Shown: in pieces, positions 45,312 through 52,993 of the stretch
Numbering within the stretch: the first letter of the stretch is position 1
Layout: each line of letters starts with the position of its first letter
Origin: Fontibacillus panacisegetis
Lineage (GTDB): Bacteria; Bacillota; Bacilli; Paenibacillales; Paenibacillaceae
Direction of reading: 5' to 3'
DNA: 64,000 nucleotides
NCBI RefSeq assembly: GCF_900102215.1
Contig: NZ_FNBG01000025.1
Location: 1-64,000 of the forward strand
Made by a program: the position numbers and the translations under genes
The notes under the pieces: generated by a model
Databases searched by the model: none
What the model was told of the DNA's origin: nothing
Seen by the model: the letters and a program-made list of their open reading frames with translations, nothing else

Positions 45312-45647
45312 ATGAAAAAACAGACCATCATATTTTGGACTGCGATCCTGCTGGCAGCTTTCGCGATATTAGATGGGCTGTTTCTCAGAGGTGGAATCCA
45401 TATGAGTTCCATTCTGGTTCCGGTCCTTATATTCGGGATTGTGTTCCTGCTGTACAAATTTCCACCGAAAAAATATCGAAAGAACAATGCTAAAGTCAAG
45501 GTTAAGCCATCCGCTCGAACAATGGCCAAAGTTGCAGCTGAACGACGCAATCCCACCAATACGACGACTAAACGAAAACATTATCCTTTTCAGGTCATCG
45601 ATGGCCAAAAAGGGAAAAGCGACGACGACTATCCAAAGTACCATTAA
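45312..45647 (+). CDS. Small membrane protein, YqhP-like
   Basis: A 111-residue protein with two membrane helices (about 5-24 and 30-48) and a basic, lysine-rich tail ending in DDDYPKYH. It follows yqhQ by 7 bases, the place of yqhP in B. subtilis and of SA1362-type proteins in other Firmicutes. This copy is intact; a second one at 56560-56896 has a frameshift. Confidence 0.75.
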   Translation: MKKQTIIFWTAILLAAFAILDGLFLRGGIHMSSILVPVLIFGIVFLLYKFPPKKYRKNNAKVKVKPSARTMAKVAAERRNPTNTTTKRKHYPFQVIDGQKGKSDDDYPKYH

Positions 45648-45661
45648 GCATCAATAACATA

Positions 45662-45776
45662 ATTTATTTAGCCTGCTGATACTTTTTGAACTGCGCTTCG
45701 TAATACTGGATGTTCCAGTCTCCGAAGAAGCGATTCCCGGATATTAGACCGGATTCATAAAGCAGCAGGCTTTCTT
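45662..45776 (-). pseudogene. Patatin gene, 3' fragment
   Basis: This stretch equals the last 115 bases of the intact patatin gene (from about 56912 to 57025) with few differences. It is cut off at 45776, where unrelated sequence begins. It is the far end of a patatin copy separated by the island. Confidence 0.85.
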
Positions 45777-46159
45777 TCATCATCGCGTAGATTATCTTTA
45801 AGATAATCAAGAGGAGCTTATGCTACCCTGCAAGAGTTCTACTGGAAAGCGGAGAATAAGAGGAAGTATACGTCGAAGAAATATCGAGGTGACTAGCTTG
45901 AGTTCTAAGCTCATTTAAAGAGCTTGCGCTTGGCATTATCGACATATACCGATCAAATTCAAGGTGTTGGGGATACGGCTTGAAGTTACCTCATGATGTT
46001 AAAGGTAATTTTCTCAAAAGGGTACGAGCACACGAGCGAGATGAGTTTTCGAGAATCAAGATATCAATACCAAAGGGAGCGCTTATAGTTGTATTGATAT
46101 GTACCTAGCTAATATCCACGCTTATTTACCGATTTCAAACTGCGAAAGTTGAGTTAGTT
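45777..46159. other. Left edge of the island, no gene found
   Basis: This segment has stops in all six frames and no ribosome binding site before a useful ORF. A short frame ATLQEFYWKAENKRKYTSKK is odd but has no support. It is likely degenerate sequence at the junction between the repeated patatin end and the ABC gene. Confidence 0.45.
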
Positions 46160-47851
46160 TTAAACATTCTGTAGTAAATTTAATTCGTTAGTTTCTATTC
46201 TCTTGTTCATTACACTACATTCAATTATTGGAACATTAAACTTAAAATTTTCATGAGTAGCCAATAAAACAATAGCATTTGCCGAAATTTCTTCAATTAT
46301 CCTTAATACATCTTCAATATTTTTTTGATCAATAGCTGAAGTAATTTCATCAAATAAATATACATCGGGATTACTTACAATTGCTCTCGCAAAGCATACC
46401 CGCTGTATTTGTCCTCCAGAGAAGTTTAAACCCTCGTCATTAATCACAGTATCGTATTGATTTGGCAAATTTATGATTAGTTCATGTAAATTTAGGCGTT
46501 TGCATATATTTTCTATATCTTCCAACGGTACATCTCTGTATAAGGATATATTTTCTCGTATTGAAATTGAAAACATGTAGTGGTCTTGTGTGACATAGCT
46601 CACTTTATTTCTTAGGTTCTCTTCACTATAACATTTTAATTCTATACCATTTATTAATATTTCCCCAGTATATTCGTCAATTAATTTAGATAATATATTT
46701 AATAAGGATGTTTTTCCTGAACCACTTGCACCTTTAATAAGATATATATTATTTTTATAGAAATTAATATTTGTATCTTTGAAAACCTCTATGCTGCTTT
46801 GTGTAGTGTGACTTAGATTTTTAATTTCTATTTTTTCAATCTTGTTATATCTTTCTTTGTCATTGACATTCTCAATTTTCCCTATACTTTCAGAATCTAC
46901 TATCTCACCTACCCTACGTAACGAAACAGATACCTGCTGTATTTTAGAGTTAAGTTTTGACAATAGTAATAGGACACCTTTAAATCTGTCTGAATATTCA
47001 TTGAATGCTGTCATCATTCCCAAACTAAGCCTTCCGTTAAATATCAAATATATTGCTAAAATTATATTCAAATTGTTTATCAAAAACGTTACAACACCAA
47101 TGATAACTTGGGTTACTAGTTGAACATTAAACTTCTCTATATTTTTTTCATTAATATCCATAACATTCTTTCTAAACATCTCGTTCCACTTATTTTCAAC
47201 CTTAAAAATTTTTATTGATTTCAATCCTGATAAGGACTCATATAAAAAAGACATAAAAGAATCATGCATTTTTGTATACTCAATCTCTTTTGATTTGATC
47301 ATTCTCCCTGAATATATATATATCATGAATGTAATAGGGAATGTTACTATGGTTACAAGTGTTAGTATTGGACTTATATATACCATAAATATTAAAGAAA
47401 TTATCATACTTATAGTCTGTACTACTAAGTTCATATTATCAAAAAGAATTGAGGAAAAAATTGTCGAATCACTTTCAATGTTATTGACTAATCTCCCTTT
47501 GTCAATTTTATAAACCCTTGAATAAGGCATTTCTAAAATTGAGTTAAACAACTCTTCTTTGATATTGAGTTCGACTGAATAACTAAGCTTAATAATCATT
47601 TTTTGATTTTTGTAATCTAATACAGTAGAAACTACAAAACATAAGAACATGTAAAGTAAATTCATTTTTATTGTATAAAATGATTTACTTACTATACCAT
47701 TAATTATGTTCCCGAAGAATAGAGGGAATGCTAATGATAAAACATTCGACATTATCATGATAGATAATATTAACAATATTGCTCTTTTAGGTATATTCAA
47801 CTTTTTTATAGTATTAAAAAATAGCACAAAATCTTTTTTATAGTCTTTCAT
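46160..47851 (-). CDS. ABC exporter of the RiPP cluster
   Basis: A 563-residue fused ABC transporter: a six-helix membrane domain (about 20-300) and an ATPase domain. The latter has Walker A GASGSGKT at 374-381, the signature NFSGGQ at 476-481, Walker B VYLFDE at 497-502 and the switch histidine H533. The start at ATG 47851 follows GGAGGG. No N-terminal C39 peptidase domain is present, so leader removal would need another enzyme. It is the most AT-rich gene of the island and is the last of the cluster. It would export the modified peptide or act in self-protection. Confidence 0.85.
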   Translation of the reverse strand: MKDYKKDFVLFFNTIKKLNIPKRAILLILSIMIMSNVLSLAFPLFFGNIINGIVSKSFYTIKMNLLYMFLCFVVSTVLDYKNQKMIIKLSYSVELNIKEELFNSILEMPYSRVYKIDKGRLVNNIESDSTIFSSILFDNMNLVVQTISMIISLIFMVYISPILTLVTIVTFPITFMIYIYSGRMIKSKEIEYTKMHDSFMSFLYESLSGLKSIKIFKVENKWNEMFRKNVMDINEKNIEKFNVQLVTQVIIGVVTFLINNLNIILAIYLIFNGRLSLGMMTAFNEYSDRFKGVLLLLSKLNSKIQQVSVSLRRVGEIVDSESIGKIENVNDKERYNKIEKIEIKNLSHTTQSSIEVFKDTNINFYKNNIYLIKGASGSGKTSLLNILSKLIDEYTGEILINGIELKCYSEENLRNKVSYVTQDHYMFSISIRENISLYRDVPLEDIENICKRLNLHELIINLPNQYDTVINDEGLNFSGGQIQRVCFARAIVSNPDVYLFDEITSAIDQKNIEDVLRIIEEISANAIVLLATHENFKFNVPIIECSVMNKRIETNELNLLQNV

Positions 47852-47947
47852 TGTGCTACTTCCCTCCATCTTACACAGTATTCAACTATAGTTTATCGGG
47901 CAGATTGATAGAAAAACTAGCTTACTACTTAGTTGACTTCATTAATT

Positions 47948-49348
47948 TCATTTCTTTACAGCTTGATCAAGCACCGCTTGCGCTTCGGACCTTACTGTTG
48001 CTATTGCTTTATCAATATTTTTTTGTCCTTTTTCCACAAGTTCTAGTTCTCGACTTAATATCATAGCAAAATCGTTGAAAAATTGATCAGGTAGCTTGTA
48101 CCAATCATCACTGTGCCTTAGCCACTTTGATTTCAAATGATAGAAAGGCTCTAAACTGGTTCCTTCATAGTCAGTCATATATCCGGATCGACTTAATAAC
48201 ATTTGCTGACTTAACAACAATTCATTAGATTGGGAGCTGACATGGGCATAATCTTCACCGCACACATACTGAATAAATTCCCATGCTGTATCTTGATTGG
48301 CAGATGCTTTATTAATGGCGAATATATCACCTGGAGTTACAGCATAGGTTGATGTAGGATCAAGGGGATCGACGGGTCCGGCAGCAATACCGAGTTCAAA
48401 GGGTACATTATCTTTCAATTCATGCTTGTAATGATCAATAAATGCTAGCGACAGCACTGATCCCATGTGCATTGCAGAACGCCCCATGAGAAATCGTTGG
48501 CTATCATAAAACTCCTCATTCGTTCCACTGGTGAATAATTCATCCATAGAATTAAAGATAGTTCCCGATTGGTCTGCCTCGATAGCGGTCTGAATCAATT
48601 TCTTCCATGCATCCGTATCAATGGTCATCTTCATCTTATCTGTATTCACAATCGACAACCCTTCAGCCCGGCTCATCTTGTCAATTAGTGTTACTAGATC
48701 TATAGGGGCTTCATACACATCCCCACCGGTATATCCATAAATTCGTGTCTGTTTATCCCCTTCAGTAGGAAAACGACGGGCAAGATCAATGATGTCGTAC
48801 CAACTTATTCCATCAGATGGGAACTCTACACCATATTTCTTGAACAGATCTTTATTATAAAATATAGCACTGCTCTTGAACGTTGGGGCAAGACCATACA
48901 ATCTACCATCGCCAATTTCCCTAAGTTGATCAACGAGACCGGGAACGATCCCATCCAGTTTATAGTTGTCTCTAGTGCAAAGCGAATCAAGTTCGGTAAG
49001 CATCCCATCATTAATATGATTCTGAAACTCGTGAGCATCCAAAATAAAAATATCTGGCTGTTCTTCACGAATAAACTGTGCATACACCTCTTCCTTCGTC
49101 TTATCTCCCATATTCATGTAAATGTCCGCATCACTGATTAATTCCAGTTGGACATGATCATTCAGCGCAGTGAACAAATCTCCATATTGCCGACGGAATA
49201 ATTCCGAATCCTGATAGATGACCTTTAGCGTAGTCGTCTCTTGATTCTCCTTTGGTTCAATCGGACCCTTAGATTCACTTGTACAACCTACTACTACCAG
49301 GCAACTAATAACAAGCAGCGTAAGTACTTGCAACCATGTCTTGTTCAT
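47948..49348 (-). CDS. Lipoprotein solute-binding protein 2 of the cluster
   Basis: A family 1 extracellular solute-binding protein (466 residues). A signal helix leads to a lipobox V-V-G-C, with C22 as lipidation site. The ATG pair at 49351/49348 follows CAGGAG. Mature segments include LYGLAPTFKSSAIFYNKDLF, GDKQTRIYG and ATVRSEAQAVLDQAVKK, typical of sugar-binding members. It resembles its upstream paralogue over its whole length. No permease genes follow, which is unusual. It may bind the exported peptide (immunity or sensing) or a sugar taken up by an unlinked permease. Confidence 0.8.
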   Translation of the reverse strand: MNKTWLQVLTLLVISCLVVVGCTSESKGPIEPKENQETTTLKVIYQDSELFRRQYGDLFTALNDHVQLELISDADIYMNMGDKTKEEVYAQFIREEQPDIFILDAHEFQNHINDGMLTELDSLCTRDNYKLDGIVPGLVDQLREIGDGRLYGLAPTFKSSAIFYNKDLFKKYGVEFPSDGISWYDIIDLARRFPTEGDKQTRIYGYTGGDVYEAPIDLVTLIDKMSRAEGLSIVNTDKMKMTIDTDAWKKLIQTAIEADQSGTIFNSMDELFTSGTNEEFYDSQRFLMGRSAMHMGSVLSLAFIDHYKHELKDNVPFELGIAAGPVDPLDPTSTYAVTPGDIFAINKASANQDTAWEFIQYVCGEDYAHVSSQSNELLLSQQMLLSRSGYMTDYEGTSLEPFYHLKSKWLRHSDDWYKLPDQFFNDFAMILSRELELVEKGQKNIDKAIATVRSEAQAVLDQAVKK

Positions 49349-49383
49349 CATCGACTCCTGTCTCTGCTCAACATGCAGCATAG

Positions 49384-50844
49384 TCATTTAAAAGGTACAG
49401 TCTTGAAATCATCCCAATTGACGGTCATGTCTTCCGTTGCCATGCCTTCGTCCAGTTCTCCCCCCTCATTTTTTTCATTTACTTTCCTAGTAAGGTTCGC
49501 TTCATCAAGGGCAACTTGCGCATCTCGTTGAATCGTCTGTAGTGCGTCATCGAGGGTTTTTCGAGACTCCTCTACTTGGGTCAATTCACGATACGTAATC
49601 TCCTCATATTTTTCTTTGAATTCATCCGTAATAATAATATCATTAGGATCATCATAGTAATTACTTAGCGGCACGGAGGTTAAGTGGTAGAATCCATCTA
49701 GGTTAATTCCATAATAACCGCTTGTTTGACCCATGCGTGAAGGTATTCCATTATCAGGCCTTCTCGCCAATTTGCTTGCAACCTCATCACCCTGCATAAA
49801 CTTCAACAATTCCCATGCAGCATCTACATTAGAGGAATTGGCACGAATCGCATATACATAGTCATTATTCAAGTTCAGATCTCTTGTTATTTCTCGGTTA
49901 GACGTATCCACTGGACCAATTACCATACCTACTCTAAAGGGTTTACCCTCGCCTATATAGTTAAGTACGTCATAGACATAGTTGGGATCATCTAACAACA
50001 TTGCTTGTCGCCCCACAGCAAAAAGTTGCTGTTCATTGAAATCTTCATCCGTGTTATATCCTCCCACGTGGATGGCATTCGTAGATAATGCCGATTGGGC
50101 TTGTTGGTACGCTTGCTTCCAGCTCTCTGTATCCATTGTAACTTGCATTGTATCAAGGTTAACTGCCTTCAATCCCATAGAGAAACCGATCATCAAACCT
50201 AACTGTCTTAGAGGGCTTTCTTTGTCTAACCCGAAACACGTGAATCCACCATATATCTTAGATTGCTCATCTCCATCAGTAGGAAATCGCCCTGCTAACT
50301 CGACAAGTTCTTGCCAAGTCATGCCATCGTGTGGTGGCTCAATATTATATTTATCGAACAGGTCAATATTGTAAAAGATTACTTGTCGCTGGAATGTAGG
50401 CGCAAAACCATACAACTTTCCACCGCCTTGCTCCCTAAGAAAGCTGGTGATTGAAGGATAAATCGTGTCGATATTGTAGTGATCCCGCACCACTAGCGGT
50501 TCAAGATCTAACAAAAACCCTGCTGCTGACAACCGATTATAATCATCAATACTTAGCTGAAGAACATCCAGTTGTTCTTGTTCGATAGACTGTTGGAGAG
50601 CTTGCACATAGTTTGAAGCAGTCTTCTCAAGTTTCATACTTTTGGGTCTAATAAGCTCAATCTTAATCGAACCGTTCTGGGCATGGAACATATCACCATA
50701 TTTATCATTAAAGTATCTTTTTTCTTTGTCGTGATTCATCACCTTCAACTTTGAAACGTTAGGCTCCGGCAAGCTTGTACAACCTGCCAATCCAATCATA
50801 AGTAAACCTATAAGCAGCAAAGATGTTAAATTGAACTTGCTCAA
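49384..50844 (-). CDS. Lipoprotein solute-binding protein 1 of the cluster
   Basis: A 486-residue paralogue of the next gene. I chose the TTG at 50844, which has GGGGG 7 bases upstream and gives a proper lipoprotein signal with lipobox L-A-G-C (C22). The frame runs back to 50967, but this N-terminal part has no ribosome binding site and contains one arm of the inverted repeat, so I consider it non-coding. Segments shared with the paralogue include LYGFAPTF-RQVIFYN, DGMTWQELVELAGRFPTDGD and the RDAQVALDEA end. It lies about 180 bases after the precursor gene, on the same strand. Confidence 0.78.
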   Translation of the reverse strand: MSKFNLTSLLLIGLLMIGLAGCTSLPEPNVSKLKVMNHDKEKRYFNDKYGDMFHAQNGSIKIELIRPKSMKLEKTASNYVQALQQSIEQEQLDVLQLSIDDYNRLSAAGFLLDLEPLVVRDHYNIDTIYPSITSFLREQGGGKLYGFAPTFQRQVIFYNIDLFDKYNIEPPHDGMTWQELVELAGRFPTDGDEQSKIYGGFTCFGLDKESPLRQLGLMIGFSMGLKAVNLDTMQVTMDTESWKQAYQQAQSALSTNAIHVGGYNTDEDFNEQQLFAVGRQAMLLDDPNYVYDVLNYIGEGKPFRVGMVIGPVDTSNREITRDLNLNNDYVYAIRANSSNVDAAWELLKFMQGDEVASKLARRPDNGIPSRMGQTSGYYGINLDGFYHLTSVPLSNYYDDPNDIIITDEFKEKYEEITYRELTQVEESRKTLDDALQTIQRDAQVALDEANLTRKVNEKNEGGELDEGMATEDMTVNWDDFKTVPFK

Positions 50845-50906
50845 GCTGATTCCCCCTATTTGAAAAACTGATTCAACTTTCCCATAAAGCTCTGAAGCAT
50901 GATCAC

Positions 50907-51315
50907 ATGCGAATGTGCGAAGATTGAATGGCTTCATAATGAAATCCAAATTTATCACATCCTCCACTTTACGGGAAAGTCAAATCAAGACTAACTAATA
51001 TACCATGTGACTCTTCGTAATAAATTTAAAACATGTGTTTATTAGATCCGTTAGTGTAATTAGCACTCTGGTTATCTGATTTACTAGAACTCCCAGTACA
51101 ACCACATGAGCATCCGCAGTTTCCCAAGCAAACAAAAGTAGAATCAGCTTGCGACTTAGCATCTATTGTACTGCAGGTACAACCCGCTCTTGGTTGTAAA
51201 TTATTTACTGTTTTCCCAAATGGATTAATAATATTCATGCAATACCCTCCTCTCTATTTTTTTCACGATTGTGGTAAGCATATCGATTTTACGTGGTAGC
51301 TTCGCACATTCGCAT
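50907..51315. repeat. 16-bp inverted repeat enclosing the precursor gene
   Basis: ATGCGAATGTGCGAAG at 50907-50922 on the plus strand is repeated exactly on the minus strand at 51300-51315. The two arms lie on both sides of the precursor ORF (51026-51238). In the minus-strand transcript the arms could pair into a 16-bp stem; equally, they may be two binding sites for a regulator. Confidence 0.75.
51026..51238 (-). CDS. Cys-rich RiPP precursor peptide, 70 aa
   Basis: A short gene behind a strong GGAGGG (spacing about 7). The product has a leader-like start (MNIINPFGKTVNNLQPRA, 1-18) and a cysteine-rich part: C20 and C22, then C37, C41, C43, C45 and C47, seven in all. A Ser/Asn-rich tail follows (49-70) with no cysteine. 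The spacing (C-x-C, then C-x3-C-x-C-x-C-x-C) recalls Clostridium cysteine-rich peptides with radical SAM maturases (CcpM type, from memory). Two such maturases lie directly upstream. It probably becomes a sactipeptide or ranthipeptide with thioether links. Function is unknown; an antimicrobial or signalling role is an inference. Confidence 0.8.
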   Translation of the reverse strand: MNIINPFGKTVNNLQPRAGCTCSTIDAKSQADSTFVCLGNCGCSCGCTGSSSKSDNQSANYTNGSNKHMF

Positions 51316-51345
51316 ATTACGATACTTTCCATTAATCCACGTAAA
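51288..51345. promoter_or_regulatory. 9-bp inverted repeat upstream of the precursor gene
   Basis: TTTACGTGG (51288-51296) and CCACGTAAA (51337-51345) are exact complements 40 bases apart. The pair lies in the maturase-precursor gap, about 50 bases before the precursor start. It may be an operator or a leader-RNA stem that sets the level of precursor relative to maturase. A small hairpin (AGGAAG/CTTCCT, about 51362-51378) just after the maturase could reduce read-through. Confidence 0.5.
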
Positions 51346-51397
51346 TTCGTTTATATATTAAAGGAAGATTGCTTCCTCTAATAACTAGATAACTGTC

Positions 51398-52969
51398 CTA
51401 TCCGTAAAATATTTCATTCAGATACTCTAATGACTCGGGATTCTTTTCTAATATTTCATGATATAATACCAATCTCTGCTCTGTTATGACTCTATATTCT
51501 AAGCATTTTTCGTGCCTGTAGGATATATTAATACCATCACGATCATAACATTGCTTATAGCATAGATGGCATATATTAACAGCCCAACAATCATTACAAT
51601 ATTTTGTTGCTTCATTCATAAAGTCATTAATATAGTGTTTATTAATTTTCTCATAGTCTAAGCCTTCATTTATTGTCCCAATGAAAGGGGATGTTCCCAT
51701 ACGTTCACATATTGCAAGTTCACCATTTACTGTTATATATACTCTCCCCACTCCCGGTGTACAGCATCCATTCATAGGGAATTGTTGAACAGGCTCGTCT
51801 AAGAGCATTCTATTGTGTATACTAGCTAGAGCTTTATCGTAAGAATCTTTTGATATCAGTTTTTGTTTGTCTATATCACTGATTCCAGAGTTTAATTTAT
51901 CTACACTCCATTTTATTAGAGGGTCTATTCTCTGCCTTTTCGTCTCACTTAATTGTCTATCTCCCTCTGTACCAACTCCTAAGTAACTAGTCTTTTCGGG
52001 AGAAGTAATTTGATAGGATGTTGATAGGCTTGACCCGGCTGGTATATGCTCCGAATTCCTAAAGAAATGTTGTATTTCTTCCAACGTCTCTACACTTGTA
52101 TCCGCTAAAACTATGTTATAGTTAATGTTGTCTGCAGCTTTTGCACCCTCAGCTTCCACTAACCTCTTCAAACCATGCATGACGATTTGAAATGATCCGT
52201 TCCCATTACAAAAGACCCTATTTTGATCATGTATTAATTCCGGCCCATCTAAGCTAACTGTTGTAATATGATGCTCCAAAGACGCCCAATAATTAGCTAT
52301 TTCCTCAGTAATCAGCGTTGCGTTCGTCGTCATATTGTATACCACTTTTTTATTGTGAAGCTTTATTTTGCAATACTCTATTGTATCCTTTATGATATCG
52401 AATCGAAGCAAAGGTTCCCCACCGCAAAAAGTGATATAAACATCTTCTTTGGCTGACCTTGACAATATATCCACTGCCTTCTTCGCAGTATCTAAATCAA
52501 TATCCTTAGTTCCAAATGTACGGAATCCTGCTTCCCCTTCATGATAAATGCAATATTTGCACCTTAAATTACAACGTTCTGTTACCTCTAATGAAATTAG
52601 TTTAGTTTGATTACTGGGTGCATCAACATGACTTAACATCTTCTTAACCGGTGGCATCTGTAGTATGCTCTCACTCTTTACTGCTTCTTCTATCTCTTTT
52701 AAACCATTCAACAAATTTTTAGAAGACATCTCTAATTCTAACAATCGATCAAATTCATCCGTATTCCATAGGCATTCTAATATGAGATAGATGTCTTCAT
52801 TGACCATAAGCACTTTTCCAGTACCAGAATCAAAGAAATAATTATTTTCTGAAGTCTTAAAAGGCTTCCCAAGTCGAGAAAATCTCAAATCCTTCTTCAA
52901 ATTGGCAAACAGATCTTTAAAACCAAGAATTTCATTAAAATTCTTCGCTGATTCTACTGAATTCTTCAT
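51398..52969 (-). CDS. Radical SAM/SPASM peptide maturase A
   Basis: A 523-residue radical SAM enzyme. The iron-sulphur motif CNLRCKYC has C133, C137 and C140, and GGEP is at 183-186. A SPASM domain with auxiliary cluster ligands follows: C402/C403, C421, then C458, C461, C467, C470, C474 and C489. The N-terminal 110 residues (SGTGKVLMVNEDIYLILECL) resemble the PqqD-like peptide-recognition segments of such maturases. It starts behind GGAGGG and sits about 160 bases before the precursor gene. It probably forms a thioether between cysteine and another residue. It is a tandem copy of the next gene. Confidence 0.88.
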   Translation of the reverse strand: MKNSVESAKNFNEILGFKDLFANLKKDLRFSRLGKPFKTSENNYFFDSGTGKVLMVNEDIYLILECLWNTDEFDRLLELEMSSKNLLNGLKEIEEAVKSESILQMPPVKKMLSHVDAPSNQTKLISLEVTERCNLRCKYCIYHEGEAGFRTFGTKDIDLDTAKKAVDILSRSAKEDVYITFCGGEPLLRFDIIKDTIEYCKIKLHNKKVVYNMTTNATLITEEIANYWASLEHHITTVSLDGPELIHDQNRVFCNGNGSFQIVMHGLKRLVEAEGAKAADNINYNIVLADTSVETLEEIQHFFRNSEHIPAGSSLSTSYQITSPEKTSYLGVGTEGDRQLSETKRQRIDPLIKWSVDKLNSGISDIDKQKLISKDSYDKALASIHNRMLLDEPVQQFPMNGCCTPGVGRVYITVNGELAICERMGTSPFIGTINEGLDYEKINKHYINDFMNEATKYCNDCWAVNICHLCYKQCYDRDGINISYRHEKCLEYRVITEQRLVLYHEILEKNPESLEYLNEIFYG

Positions 52970-52993
52970 GCAACTCCCTCCAAACTAAATGCC

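Larger units (their letters stand above)
45026..45776 (+). repeat. Left 751-bp direct repeat flanking the island
   Basis: Sequence 45026-45776 returns at 56274-57025 with only scattered substitutions and one inserted base. It spans the yqhQ 3' end, the yqhP-like gene and the last 115 bases of the patatin gene. It ends at 45776 in the middle of the patatin sequence, where the island begins. Confidence 0.85.

Noticed and set aside
45777-46159. Gene in the left island edge
   Set aside because: Stops occur in every frame and the short frames have no recognisable motif.
46160-47851. Bacteriocin exporter with leader peptidase (C39)
   Set aside because: The N-terminus goes directly into the membrane domain; no C39 cysteine and histidine motifs are present.
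49384-50967. Longer start of lipoprotein 1 at 50967
   Set aside because: The extra 41 residues would put the lipoprotein signal inside the chain and lack a ribosome binding site.
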